This document shows, piece after piece, positions 43,121-53,250 of a stretch of DNA of 64,000 nt. Origin of the DNA: Agrostemma githago (Eukaryota > Streptophyta > Magnoliopsida > Caryophyllales > Caryophyllaceae); the NCBI GenBank assembly GCA_958450325.1, contig OY288241.1, forward strand, positions 45,583,978-45,647,977, read 5' to 3'. Below the pieces are notes generated by a model. It was not told the origin of the DNA. It saw only the letters and a program-made list of their open reading frames with translations, and did no database searches. Every line of letters begins with the position of its first letter. Within the stretch, counting starts at the first letter, position 1. A program made the translations under genes and the position numbers.

Positions 43121-44418
43121 TGTTGGAGCAAGTGTCCTCCACAATAGTGCATTTATATATCAAATCTCATGGACGGAATATACTTGGGATAATTAGCACG
43201 TTGATACTCCACGTCAGTTGATTAACGTAAATCGATAACGCTCAGCTGACTAGAGTTAGACGTTATTGTCGTATAACGGCGGTGATCAACTGATCCCTTT
43301 CTGTCACACCTATAGGATGAGACCCAAATAGAAAACTAATTATTTGTATTTGATACAGTTAATTAGCTTCTTGCGTATATATTTGATATATGCTTGGTAA
43401 TGAGAGTTATTTATTGGAGATAGAGTTTTGAACTCAATGCGATTAAGTTTATTTGTCTATTATACGATAATTGACTAAGTAAATTTTACGTCTTATTATA
43501 ATACGATTAAATAAGACTTAATTTAGTATTTAAATGTTAATTACTAAATTAGTTGAGGTTTTGTATGCTTTTAGGGGTAGTGGTAATTAGCTATTAATAT
43601 TTACAAGGAGTTGAAAATTTAGCCAAATGATTATTGTTGTGGAACCAATTATATATATTAATATAATAGTAATATACTACTTAAAGAGTTAAGAGTATAT
43701 TATTTATTTGATGTGATCAATTATATAAGATAATTAATCGTGTCACACATAAGCATTTGTAAAACAAATGACAAAAATAAAATGGACACATTTTATGCAC
43801 ATGCACACGGCACACATAGGAAATTGAGCCTCGGTGGTTGTTTTCTATGTGCATGCAAGCATGCCACAAACATAATAATTACATTACATTACCCATGTAA
43901 GCATGCAATTAATAAAGAGTGCAAGTGGCCTTCCCTTGCCCAAGGTGGCCGGCCAGAGGGTTAATAAAAGAGAACATTTGGTTCTCTTATTGGTTGCTAG
44001 AACCTCTTGTTTTTCATGCACTTGCATTATCTCTCTGAAACTGTCATGCACTAATATTCTTTAATATTACTATAGTAGTAATATTTATAATATTGGTGTA
44101 GTTTTATCACTACCATTATCTAGTTAATAATAGTGGTGATTATTTGGGTTGAATCTTGGTGCAACTAGAAGGAGATCTCCTACTTTGGAGATTCAAGTTT
44201 TTGAGGATCATCCATTATATAATAAGCTCAAGAACAATAAGAAAAGGAGTTTTCTTATTGTGTCCATAATTTTCTCTTTGTTTATGTAAGGAAATTTCTT
44301 TTTGTATCTAGTTTTGTCATTTTTATCACATATATGTCACTAGATCTTTGTGTACTAAATTAACAAGTAATTTAGTAACTATTTAGAGGAGTCTAATTAG
44401 AGGGTTACGAACTCATCA
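43121..44418 (+). repeat. 5' LTR of the copia element
   Basis: 1298 bp, TGTTGGAGCA to CTCATCA. The 3' LTR (51711-52274 plus 60781-61525) matches throughout, with an extra CGTAAATCGATAACGTAAAT-type duplication near 51810-51845 and small indels. A 74-codon ORF at 43740-43964 recurs in both LTRs and is not a gene. Confidence 0.92.
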
Positions 44419-46154
44419 AGTGGTATCAGAGCTTTGTTGTTGCATGCATGTCGATTTTTTTGACATTTTTCGGGTTATATGATAACTTTGTAAAAACCGA
44501 AAATTTTGTGTGAAAATATGTTTCACACGAAATTTTTGGGTACATGCATACCTGCTGACCTCAAAATGGTTTTGATCGATTTTGGTGTTTTTTGGAATTA
44601 ATTTGCTAATTTATAATCATTTTTGCCTTAAAAACCGAGTTTATATGCCTATTTTATGTTAAAAGTTAACTAAAAATAGTTGCATGTAGTTTTTGGGCGT
44701 GATAATTTTTTATAAATTTCATAATATGTTTAAGGACATATTTGTAAAATTTTAAAATTTATTTTGTCCTTTTGGGACGTTTATTATTTTTTGTTGGATA
44801 AAAATCGATAAACATGCATTTATTTGTTCCCAAATTTATTCCAAAATTTTATGGACAAATGTTTTTATTTTAGAGTTCCTGGAAATGTTCCAGAATGTAC
44901 AAAAAAAATTATTTTAATTTTTATATGTTTTATGATTTAATTTGAATTTATTTCATAAAATTGCCATTTACCGATTAAATTAGCAAATTAAATCAATTCA
45001 AACTAATTTTTATTTTTCAAATTAGTAGAGACTAATTCTTGAAATTTCCAAATTGGTTTGGAAAATTAGTTTGAGCTTAATTGAGAATTAAGTGTTGATT
45101 AATGATTTTTAATGGTTAAAAATCGATAAATTCCATAAAAACCGAGCTAGGATGAACTTGATAAATAGTAGGGCGATTTTGGCATGATTTTTACAGCATT
45201 TTATTTATTTTAATGTTGTCAAATGAATGAATGTCATTTTATTGATTATTTTGCAAGTTTGTACCTAGTATGGCCTAGTCTTTTAATCGGTATTACCCGT
45301 AATGAAAAGGAATATCGATTTGGTTGTAATTAATTGCGATCTCGTATCGCCCGATTGTAATAATTAATAGTTTTATTTATACAAATTTATAATAGAAATT
45401 GCTATGTATTCATTTGCATCATTTGTAATTAATTATTATGAAGACGGAGATTATTACCAAAGACGGTGATAAAAAAGACGGTGCCATTTGGAGGTGTTCC
45501 ATTGAAGAGGCCAGGGACCAAGGAGTTGGTTTCCAATTTTGTAATAATCTAGTTAATTAGATTAGCTGGATGGCCATACTAGGATGTATTTTTTTTTATG
45601 CTTGCTTTATATTCGCTCATGCCGAAATCGCCAATCATGCATTTTATTCATCGATTGTCAATTCACCAATTTACGTAATCACCAACTTAGTTCACTTATA
45701 AGTGATTAGTAACTTAATATTGACAAGACCTCTCACATGCATAGTAAGAATTGAGATTTAGCCTTACCAATTAAAGCACCTATGAACCCCTTAATCATTA
45801 GGGCAACCACAACGTGGACCTCTTTTTACCTTGGGTAAGTAGGGTGATAAGATCACATGCCAAGATTGGGTTAGACTCAACGGAATAAAAGTTATTCCGG
45901 GGCTAGGAGATGGATTTGGTTGAAATTCGTCAACCGAGAGTTCTAGGGTAGAATTGGTCAAGTAATGGCTTACCGTTTTTACATTAGGATTGCATGCGAT
46001 GTTAGTTCTTATCTAAATGCGGGTCTCGGAATCACTTATATAATTTCGTGAGGGGTCATTATATGAGTGACTTGTCAAAATTGTTTTACAAGTAAATTAT
46101 ATAACAATGAATGTTAATATTTCCTAAACTTTGTTGTAGTGTTTATAATTCGCT
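44419..46154 (+). other. Copia primer-binding site and untranslated leader
   Basis: TGGTATCAGAGC at 44421-44432 is the standard initiator tRNA-Met primer site. The following 1.7 kb is AT-rich and has no ORF of note up to the gag ATG at 46155. Confidence 0.8.
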
Positions 46155-47475
46155 ATGGCTACCAATGCAACCATTCAACTCGGAAAGGATTCTTGGCTTG
46201 GGGCCCTTATGGACAAATGTATCTTGAAAGACGATGCAAGTAATTTCATCGAGTGGGAGTCTACCATAAAAGGTGTGGCGTTGTCCGACAACGTCCTTGG
46301 TTACTTGAACGAGCCACCACCTAATGAACCCGGTCCTAGACCCACCGCGGCACAAAGGACTGCCTATGAGGAGTTTATAAAGATAGAGATATTTCTCACG
46401 GTACCCTCGAACTTTGACACATTACACATGGTACCCCTAATTTTATGTTTGTTCCTATGGTAACCTTGTGTTTTGCGTTTAGTGTCCATGGTACCCCTGA
46501 TCAATTTTCTGTCATAACGGCGTTAAAATTTAGTTTAGTTAAAGTGATTAATTTTAATTTTTTTTTGAGTGAAATTAGTTAGAAAATTAATGAAATTCAA
46601 ATTAATTGAAGAAATGTCCATGGTACCCCTGTGTTTTCAATATTTTAACCATGGTACCATTGTATTTTCAATTTTTTGTCCATGATATCTTTGTCGTTTC
46701 AATTATTTGTCTATGGTACCCCTGAATGAATTGTAACCACAAGGGTACCATGGGCAATGAATTTAAAATATAAGGGTATCATGGCTAAACATTGAAAACA
46801 CAGGCGTACCATGGACATTCCCTCAATTTTCAATTATTTTAATCAGAAGTTCATTAATTGTTCTAACTAATTTTTCCTCTGAAACAAATTAATCACTTTA
46901 ACTAAACTAACTTTTAACGCCGTTACGACAGAAAAATTGATCAGGGGTACCATGGGCACTAAACACAAAACACAAGGTTACCATAGGAACAAACTTAAAA
47001 TGAGGGTTACCATGTGTAATGTGTCAAAGTTCAAGGGTACCGTGGGAAATATCCGTTAAAGATATCTAACGATATCAAGAACGTCTTGATATGGTCAATG
47101 TCTCCAAAAACTCAAGCTTTAATACATTACCCTTAATGCATATGAGATATTCTCAAGGGTTACGACGGTTTTTTCTCAATCGCCCGATATTCGCTAATAT
47201 GAGGCTATGATTAGAATCTTCGAGGTTAAGCTAAAAAAGGGTCAAAAAGTTGGCCCTCATGTGCTCAAGATGATTGAGCATATTGACACTCTAGAGCGTT
47301 TAGGGTCTAACATTCCCAAGAAGCTTGCGATAGGTCGCATTCTTCCCTCACTCCCCTCCAAGTTCTCCCAAATTAGTGTGAACTATAATATGCATGGCAT
47401 GGACAAGAGTTCCAAGAGCTCCATGCACTCCTCAGCCAAGTGGAGAGGGACATGGAGGCTAGTGGGAGTGAGAAG
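46155..47475 (+). pseudogene. Copia gag, broken by a MITE and frame changes
   Basis: Gag forms the virus-like particle. The frame opens at 46155 with 'MATNATIQLGKDSWLGALMD' and 'NFIEWESTIKGVAL', and is cut at about 46385 by the MITE. After 47064 gag-like sequence resumes, with 'MIRIFEVKLKKGQKVGPHVL' and 'LGSNIPKKLAIGRILPSLP' (47207-47350), typical of the copia gag core. Stops occur between 47065 and 47206. The frame shifts again near 47440, where the zinc-finger frame takes over. This copy cannot make a full gag protein. Confidence 0.8.
46386..47055. mobile_element. Mutator-like MITE with long inverted repeats inside copia gag
   Basis: A 670-bp element whose outer 150-200 bp at each end form a long imperfect inverted repeat (GATATTTCTCACGGTACCCT at the left, AGGGTACCGTGGGAAATATC at the right). 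The flanks ATAAAGATA (46377-46385) and TTAAAGATA (47056-47064) look like a 9-bp duplication with one change, as for Mutator-like elements. Its body repeats the motif CCATGGTACCCCTG and its complement many times. No ORF. Confidence 0.8.
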
Positions 47476-48051
47476 AGAGACATGCTCTCCATGAAAATGA
47501 AAAATCTAAACCTTGGGGTTCAAAAGGGTAAAAACAAAGGTAAGACCCAATTCAAGAAACAAGGAAAAGACAAGAATAAAGGAAAAGCAATTGTGAATAG
47601 CAAACCTAAGGCTAAGGTTAACAAACATGCCGATGCCGATTGCTATTATTGTAATGGCAAGGGACATTGGAAACGCAATTGTCCCAAATATTTGAAGGAT
47701 TTGAAGACCAAGAAAGACGAGAGTGAGACTCCGTCAGGTATTGTCCTCACTTCTGTCTATATGATAGACATTAACTATACTTGCACTTTCACTTGGGTAT
47801 TAGATACCGGATGTGGTTCTCACCTTTGTAATCATTTACAAGGGCTGAGGCACGTGCGAGCACTAGCCAAGGGTGATGTGGACCTACGCATGGGAAATGG
47901 AGCTAGAGTAGCCGCTATATCCATAGGAACTTATGTACTCACTCTAGCTAGTGGTTTTGAGTTGTATTTGAATAATTGTTATTTCGTACCAACTTTAACT
48001 AAGAATATTATCTCTATTTCTGTACTTGATACAGAAGGTTTTTATTTATGA
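47440..48051 (+). pseudogene. Copia gag zinc finger and aspartic protease
   Basis: A Lys-rich stretch leads to a CCHC zinc knuckle, 'CYYCNGKGHWKRNC' (about residues 69-82), that binds the RNA genome. The protease active site follows as 'WVLDTGCGSHLCN' (about residues 119-131), the D-T-G form of the copia protease, which cuts the polyprotein. The frame ends at 48051, just before an integrase frame that overlaps it by 4 bp; the family normally continues without a break, so a single-base loss near 48040 probably caused the shift. Confidence 0.88.
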
Positions 48052-48908
48052 TAAAGGACAATTGTTGTACTTTTTCATTTTATGACATGGTTTATGTTAA
48101 AGCTACGTCTATCGGAGGTATTTATGTTCTAGATAGTGTTAATGATGTATATCATGTAGAAAACAAGAATCTCAAAACAGGTGAACCTAATCAATCCTAC
48201 CTTTGGCATTGTCGTTTAGGACACATAAACGAACGACGCATAAAGAGGCTTATTTTAACGAAACTTCTCAAACTATTTGATTACGATTCTTATGGTGTAT
48301 GCAAGTCTTGCGTTTTAGGCAAGATGACTGGTGCTCCTTTCTCAAGTAAAGGAACACGAGAAAGTGAGGTATTGGGCCTTGTACATACCGATGTGTGTGG
48401 CCCAATGACTATCACCGCTAGGGGTGGTTACAACTACCTCATCACTTTTACCGACGACTTAAGTAGATATGGGTATGTCTACTTAATGAGGCACAAGAGT
48501 GATGCCTTTGAAAAGTTCAAGGAGTTTCAAAGTGAAGTAGAGAACCAATTGGATAAAAAGATTATAGTACTACGATCCGATCGTGGTGGTGAATACCTAA
48601 ATAATGAATTTGATTCACACCTAAAAGATTGTGGCATAGTATCACAATGGACTCCTCCTGGCACACCACAATTGAATTGTGTGGCCTTAAGGAGAAACCG
48701 AACTTTATTAGATATGGTTCGGTCCATGATGAGTCTCACTGAGCTTCCTGATTCATTTTGGGGTTTTGCCATTTTGTCCGCAATATTTTCACTAAATCGA
48801 AGCCCGACTAAAGCACCCAATAAGACACCATATGAGATATGGAAGGGAAGGGTTCCTTATTTGTCGTTTATCAGAATATGGGGTTGTGAGGCATATGTTC
48901 AGAATTAG
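48048..48908 (+). pseudogene. Copia integrase, catalytic Glu lost, ends at a TAG
   Basis: The GAG-pre-integrase zinc-binding region has 'LWHCRLGHINERRIKRL' and 'CKSCVLGKM'. The catalytic core shows the first Asp in 'LVHTDVCGPM' and the second in 'LRSDRGGEYLNNEF'. The third acidic residue normally lies in a G-V-S-E-R-R-N-R-T-like motif; here the sequence is 'NCVALRRNRTLLDMVRSMM', with Leu where Glu is expected. The core therefore lacks a complete D-D-E triad. A TAG at 48906-48908 ends the frame, but the same frame continues after it. Confidence 0.88.
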
Positions 48909-49805
48909 TCTGACAACAAACTCGCACCCAGATCCGACAAATGTCTTTTTGTAGGATATCCAAAGAAAACACAAGGTTATTACTTCTACAATCGTCACGA
49001 AAACAAAGTGTTTGTGGCTCGTGACGCTGTCTTTCTAGAAAATGACTTCATTTCTAGAAGACAGAGTGGGAGAAAATTTGAACTTGATGAAGTCCAAGAG
49101 CCACAAACCGAGAATGAAGTGGAGGAAAGCGTTCCCACTTTCTCGGACACGGTTGTTGTTCCCTTTGAACCTAGGAAATCCACGAGGGTTAGTCATCCAC
49201 CTGATCGATACCTTGGTATTGTCGAGGAAGATGCGTTAGATGTGTTGCTTTGCGAAAGTGACGAACCTACAACCTACAAGGCGACCATATCTAGTCGTGA
49301 TTCCATGCAATGGCTTGAAGCCATGCGATCCAAAATGGACTCTATGCATGAAAACCAAGTATGGGATTTGGTTGATTTACCCGAAAAGGTGAAACCTCTT
49401 AAGTGTAAATGGATCTTTAAGATCAAGAATGGCATAGATGGACATAAAGATGTCTACAAAGCTAGATTGGTGGCAAAGGGTTTTACTCAAGTTCATGGTC
49501 TTCACTATGACGAAACCTTTGCTCCAGTCATAATGCTTCGCTCCATTAGGATTATCTTAGCGATTGCCGCATTTCATGATTATGAGATTTGGCAAATGGA
49601 TGTCAAAACCGCCTTCTTGAATGGGATTCTAGAAGAGTAAGTGTATATGACACAACCAGAAGGTTTTGTAGATACATCTAATCATAAGAAGGTATGCAAG
49701 CTTAAGAGATCCATTTATGGTCTTAAGCAAGCGTCCAGAAGTTGGAATCATCACTTTGATCATGTTATCAAACAATATGCTTTATTCGAAGTGTCGAGGA
49801 ACCTT
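48909..49805 (+). pseudogene. Copia integrase tail and reverse transcriptase, first half
   Basis: In the same frame as the integrase ORF: 'CLFVGYPKKTQGYYFYN' (integrase C-terminal region), an acidic linker, then RT motifs 'WLEAMRSKMDSMHENQVW', 'KARLVAKGFTQVHGLHYDET' and 'IWQMDVKTAFLNGILEE'. A TAA at 49638-49640 interrupts it; the frame goes on with 'VYMTQPEGFV' and 'RSIYGLKQASRSWN'. A frameshift near 49780 separates it from the second half. Confidence 0.88.
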
Positions 49806-49807
49806 GT

Positions 49808-50842
49808 TTGTACATGAATTTTAGTGGGAGTAAGGTAACCTTTCTTGTCTTGTATGTGGATGACATAATTCTTATCGGGAATGACGTTCCGATGCTTGCT
49901 TCTGTAAAGGAGTGGCTAGGAAAACACTTCCAAATGAAAGATTTGGGAAATGCACAACGCATTTTGGGTGTTCGGATCCATAGAGAAAGGTCCAAAAGGA
50001 TGTTGGTATTAAGTCAAGAAGCTTATATAGATAAGATTCTTGATAGATTCAAAATGAAAGACTCTAAGAGAGGCTTTCTTCCCATGAGTGAAGGTACCAT
50101 TTTGTGCAAGTCACAGTGTCCTACCACACTCGAAGATAATGAACGCATGAAGTTGATCCCATATGCTTCCGTTGTGGGATCACTCATGTATGCCATGATG
50201 TGCACTCGTCCCGATGTTTCGTATGCTTTGAGCGTGACGAGTCGTTATCAAGCCAACCCAGGTGAAAGTCACTGGACAGCCATAAAGAACATCCTTAAGT
50301 ACTTGCAAAGGACTAAGGATTGGTTCTTAGTGTTTGGAGGGGATACTGAGTTACGTGTAAGAGGTTACACGGATGCCAGTTTCCAATCCAATAGGGATGA
50401 TTTGAAATCCCAATCCGGCTATGTTTATATGTTGAATGGAGGAGCCGTTAGCTGGAAGAGCTCCAAGCAAAGTGTCATCACGGACTTTACAACTGAAGCT
50501 GAGTACATTGCAGCTTCGGAAGCTGTAAAGGAAGCTGTTTGGATTCGTCAATTTTTGGAAGGACTAGGAGTAGTCCACTCCGTCAAAGATCCTATCACCA
50601 TATATTGTGATAACAGTGCGGCTATTTTTCAAGCAAAAGAGCCCAAGTCTAGCAATAAATCTAGACATGTACTTAGGAAATACCACGTGATAAGAGATCT
50701 CGAGAAAAGGAAGGAAATCGATATTTGTAAGGTTGGGACAGACGATAACATCGCTGATCCTTTAACCAAGTCTCTTTCAAAGGCTAAACATGATGGTCAT
50801 GTTGTTGCAATGGGATTGAAAGAAGTCCCAGATTTTCTTTAG
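49808..50842 (+). pseudogene. Copia reverse transcriptase second half and RNase H
   Basis: The RT catalytic motif is 'FLVLYVDDIILIGND' near the start. Connection-domain motifs follow ('AQRILGVRIHRERSKRMLVL', 'MYAMMCTRPDVSYALSV'). The RNase H domain has 'VRGYTDASFQSNRDD', 'DFTTEAEYIAASEAVKEAVW' and 'IYCDNSAAIFQAKEPKS', keeping the Asp, Glu and Asp residues of the active site. It ends 'GLKEVPDFL' and a stop at 50842. This is the best preserved part of the element; as an ORF it is open for 344 codons, but it lacks the N-terminal half of the RT. Confidence 0.9.
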
Positions 50843-51710
50843 TTATCTAAGATGTAATAATTGGATATTGTAGCAATTTTACATTTCTGATAATAGCATT
50901 CATTGTTCGGATTTCAATATGAACTATTTTATTTAGTTTGACTAAATCTTATACTTTGTTCATTCGAATGGATTGTGAGACAATCTTGAACCCTATTCAA
51001 GAGAACATTTGAACATAGTATATTTGCCCCTTGTCACTTAATGAGGTGACGACTTCAAGTGACGAGATTGTAAGTTGATCGATGGTTAGTTCAAGACCAT
51101 GGGGTCATGGAGATGACTGGTCATTTACATAGGTAGACTGATTGTCACTCTGCCGGGCAGTGACCACAATAGAGTCCCTTATCAAAATAGTTGAGGCCTG
51201 GTCGTGGCAGGGATTTCTATTTTATTCCTATGAGTCGATTCTTTAGACTGGCGACCATTTATCTGAGTCGGTGCAGTTTCTAATGGGCTTTGGTTGTTGT
51301 CCTAGGTCGTACCATGAAAGAAGGCTGAAGGACATCTTCTCGTTCATGGTGATCTGCATTATACAGTATAACATGGGTCAACAGGAATTGTCCACCCATG
51401 TTGAGTACAAACATCCTTGGGCCACTTGAGGAGAAGTAACTGGAAATGCGTGGCCACGCTCGGAAAAAGATCTATGGTAGATTTTCCGGTCAGACAGTTA
51501 TACTCCAGATCGAGAAAACCACTCTAATTATAACTAAATCACAAGTGCGACCTGAAAGACACCTTGTGATGAGTGGGAGGATGTGACATCAAAGAGACAA
51601 GAGAATTGGTAGCACACAACTTGTGTAGACAAGTGGGAGATATTGATGGAGTAAGAGTCCTCCGCAATATAGTGGCTACATGCACAACTTGTATCGGACA
51701 AGTGGCAGAT
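50843..51710 (+). other. Copia 3' untranslated region with duplicated polypurine-tract segment
   Basis: Non-coding. GACAAGTGGGAGAT at about 51628-51642 is the expected polypurine tract, but the LTR does not start there. A further stretch of about 70 bp ends in a second, weaker copy, GACAAGTGGCAGAT, directly before the LTR at 51711. The piece in between shares the AGTCCTCCGCAATA-like start of an LTR end. Confidence 0.65.
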
Positions 51711-52289
51711 TGTTGGAGCAAGTGTCCTCCAGAATAGTACAGTGCATTTATATATCAAATCTCATGGACGGAATATATACTTGGGATAATTAGCACAGGT
51801 GACTAGAGTTAGACGTAAATCGATAACGTAAATCGATAACGCTCAGCTGACTAGAGTTAGACGTTATTGTCGTATGACGGCGGTGATAACTGATCCCTTT
51901 CGGTCACACCTATAGGATGAGGCCCAAATAGAAAACTAATTATTTGTATTTGATACAGTTAATTAGCTCCTTGCGTATATATTTGATATATGTTTGGTAA
52001 TGAGAGTTATTTATTGGAGATAGAGTTTTGAACTCAATCCGATTAAGTTTATTAGTCTATTGTACGATAATCGACTAAGTAAATTTTACGTCTTATTATA
52101 ATACGATTAAATAAGACTTAATTTAGTATTTAAAAGTTAATTACTAAATTGGTTGAGGTTTTGTATGCTTTTAGGGGTAGTGGTAATTAGCTATTAATAT
52201 TTTCAAGGAGTTGTAAATTTAGCCAAATGATTATTATTGTGGGACCAATTATATATTGATATAATAGTAATATACACTACTACAAAAAA

Positions 52290-52625
52290 TGACATAGACA
52301 TGGGTCGTTTTAACTAATAGACATGGGTTTTGCGACCTATGTTAATTTGAGTGACATCTATTATCCAATACTTAGACATGGGTCGTATGCCTTATGTCTA
52401 TGTAAAACATAGACCTAGGTTTTTCAATTAACCCATGTCTATAAAAACTATACACATGGTTTTTTTGTTCGCCCTATGTCTATTATAAATATAGACATGG
52501 GTTTTTTGTTCGCCCTATGTTTATTGTCATAGTACAGACATGAGTTTTTGGTTCGCTCTATGTTTATTGTCATCGTAGAGACATGGGTTTTTTGTTTGCC
52601 CTATGTTTATTGTCATAGTAATCAG
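52290..52625. repeat. Left subterminal repeats of CACTA-2
   Basis: Direct repeats built from TAGACATGGGTTTTTTGTTC and GCCCTATGTCTATTGTCAT, with CCTATGTCTAT as the inverted form of ATAGACATGGG-type motifs. Counterparts lie at 60525-60775. Confidence 0.85.
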
Positions 52626-52894
52626 TCCGAAAATGATATCAATTATTAATGCTTTCCGTATTTTTCATAAGAAACTGTATTCCAACCGAAACCAAAATAA
52701 ATCTCAGAAATTATACAACACCCAATTGGACGATCAAACGTTCCATATTTCATAAAAGTAGTCATCATCTCAAACAAATAAGTAGCTAAGATAAAAAACT
52801 ACACAAGTACGCGATGTACCAATAATAAAATTTCTTCCTACTACAACCAATCTTTTAGGTAATACATTGAATACTACATGCATGTCTCATACTT

Positions 52895-53000
52895 CTAATT
52901 TTGAAGATAATAATTAGCGCACAAATCGCGAACCTCATCGATGTCTTCTTGTGAATACATGGCAAGTACTCTGAAGTGCTTCAACAATTTCAATATAACT
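52895..53000 (-). pseudogene. Ulp1-like protease C-terminal exon remnant
   Basis: Read on the - strand the piece gives 'VLAMYSQEDIDEVRDLCANY' followed by YLQN and a TAG at 52895-52897. This resembles the C-terminal tail of transposon-borne Ulp1 (C48) proteases, as in CACTA-3 ('EDMNQVREYWSQKC'). The catalytic region is not seen, partly because the solo LTR at 53251 has inserted just upstream. It is short, so the call is tentative. Confidence 0.4.
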
Positions 53001-53250
53001 GAAAGCGAATACTTCAAGAACATAAATACTTTGATTATAACATAGAGAAAATGTGTATTGCTTGAAGTCTTCTTACCTTATCAATAGTTCCCTTCAAATT
53101 AGAAGAAGTGATTAAGTAGGTCATGTACTTAGTTCATTATGTAGTAGCCACATTCTGTGTTACCCGGCTGACAAGCACACTATAGCAACATATATACCAA
53201 CATCAACAATTCAATCACAAACAAGAACCAACAAGGGGATACTGAAATAT

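Noticed and set aside
43740..43964. 74-codon ORF recurring at 60847-61074
   Set aside because: It is located in both LTRs of the copia element; similarity comes from the LTRs.
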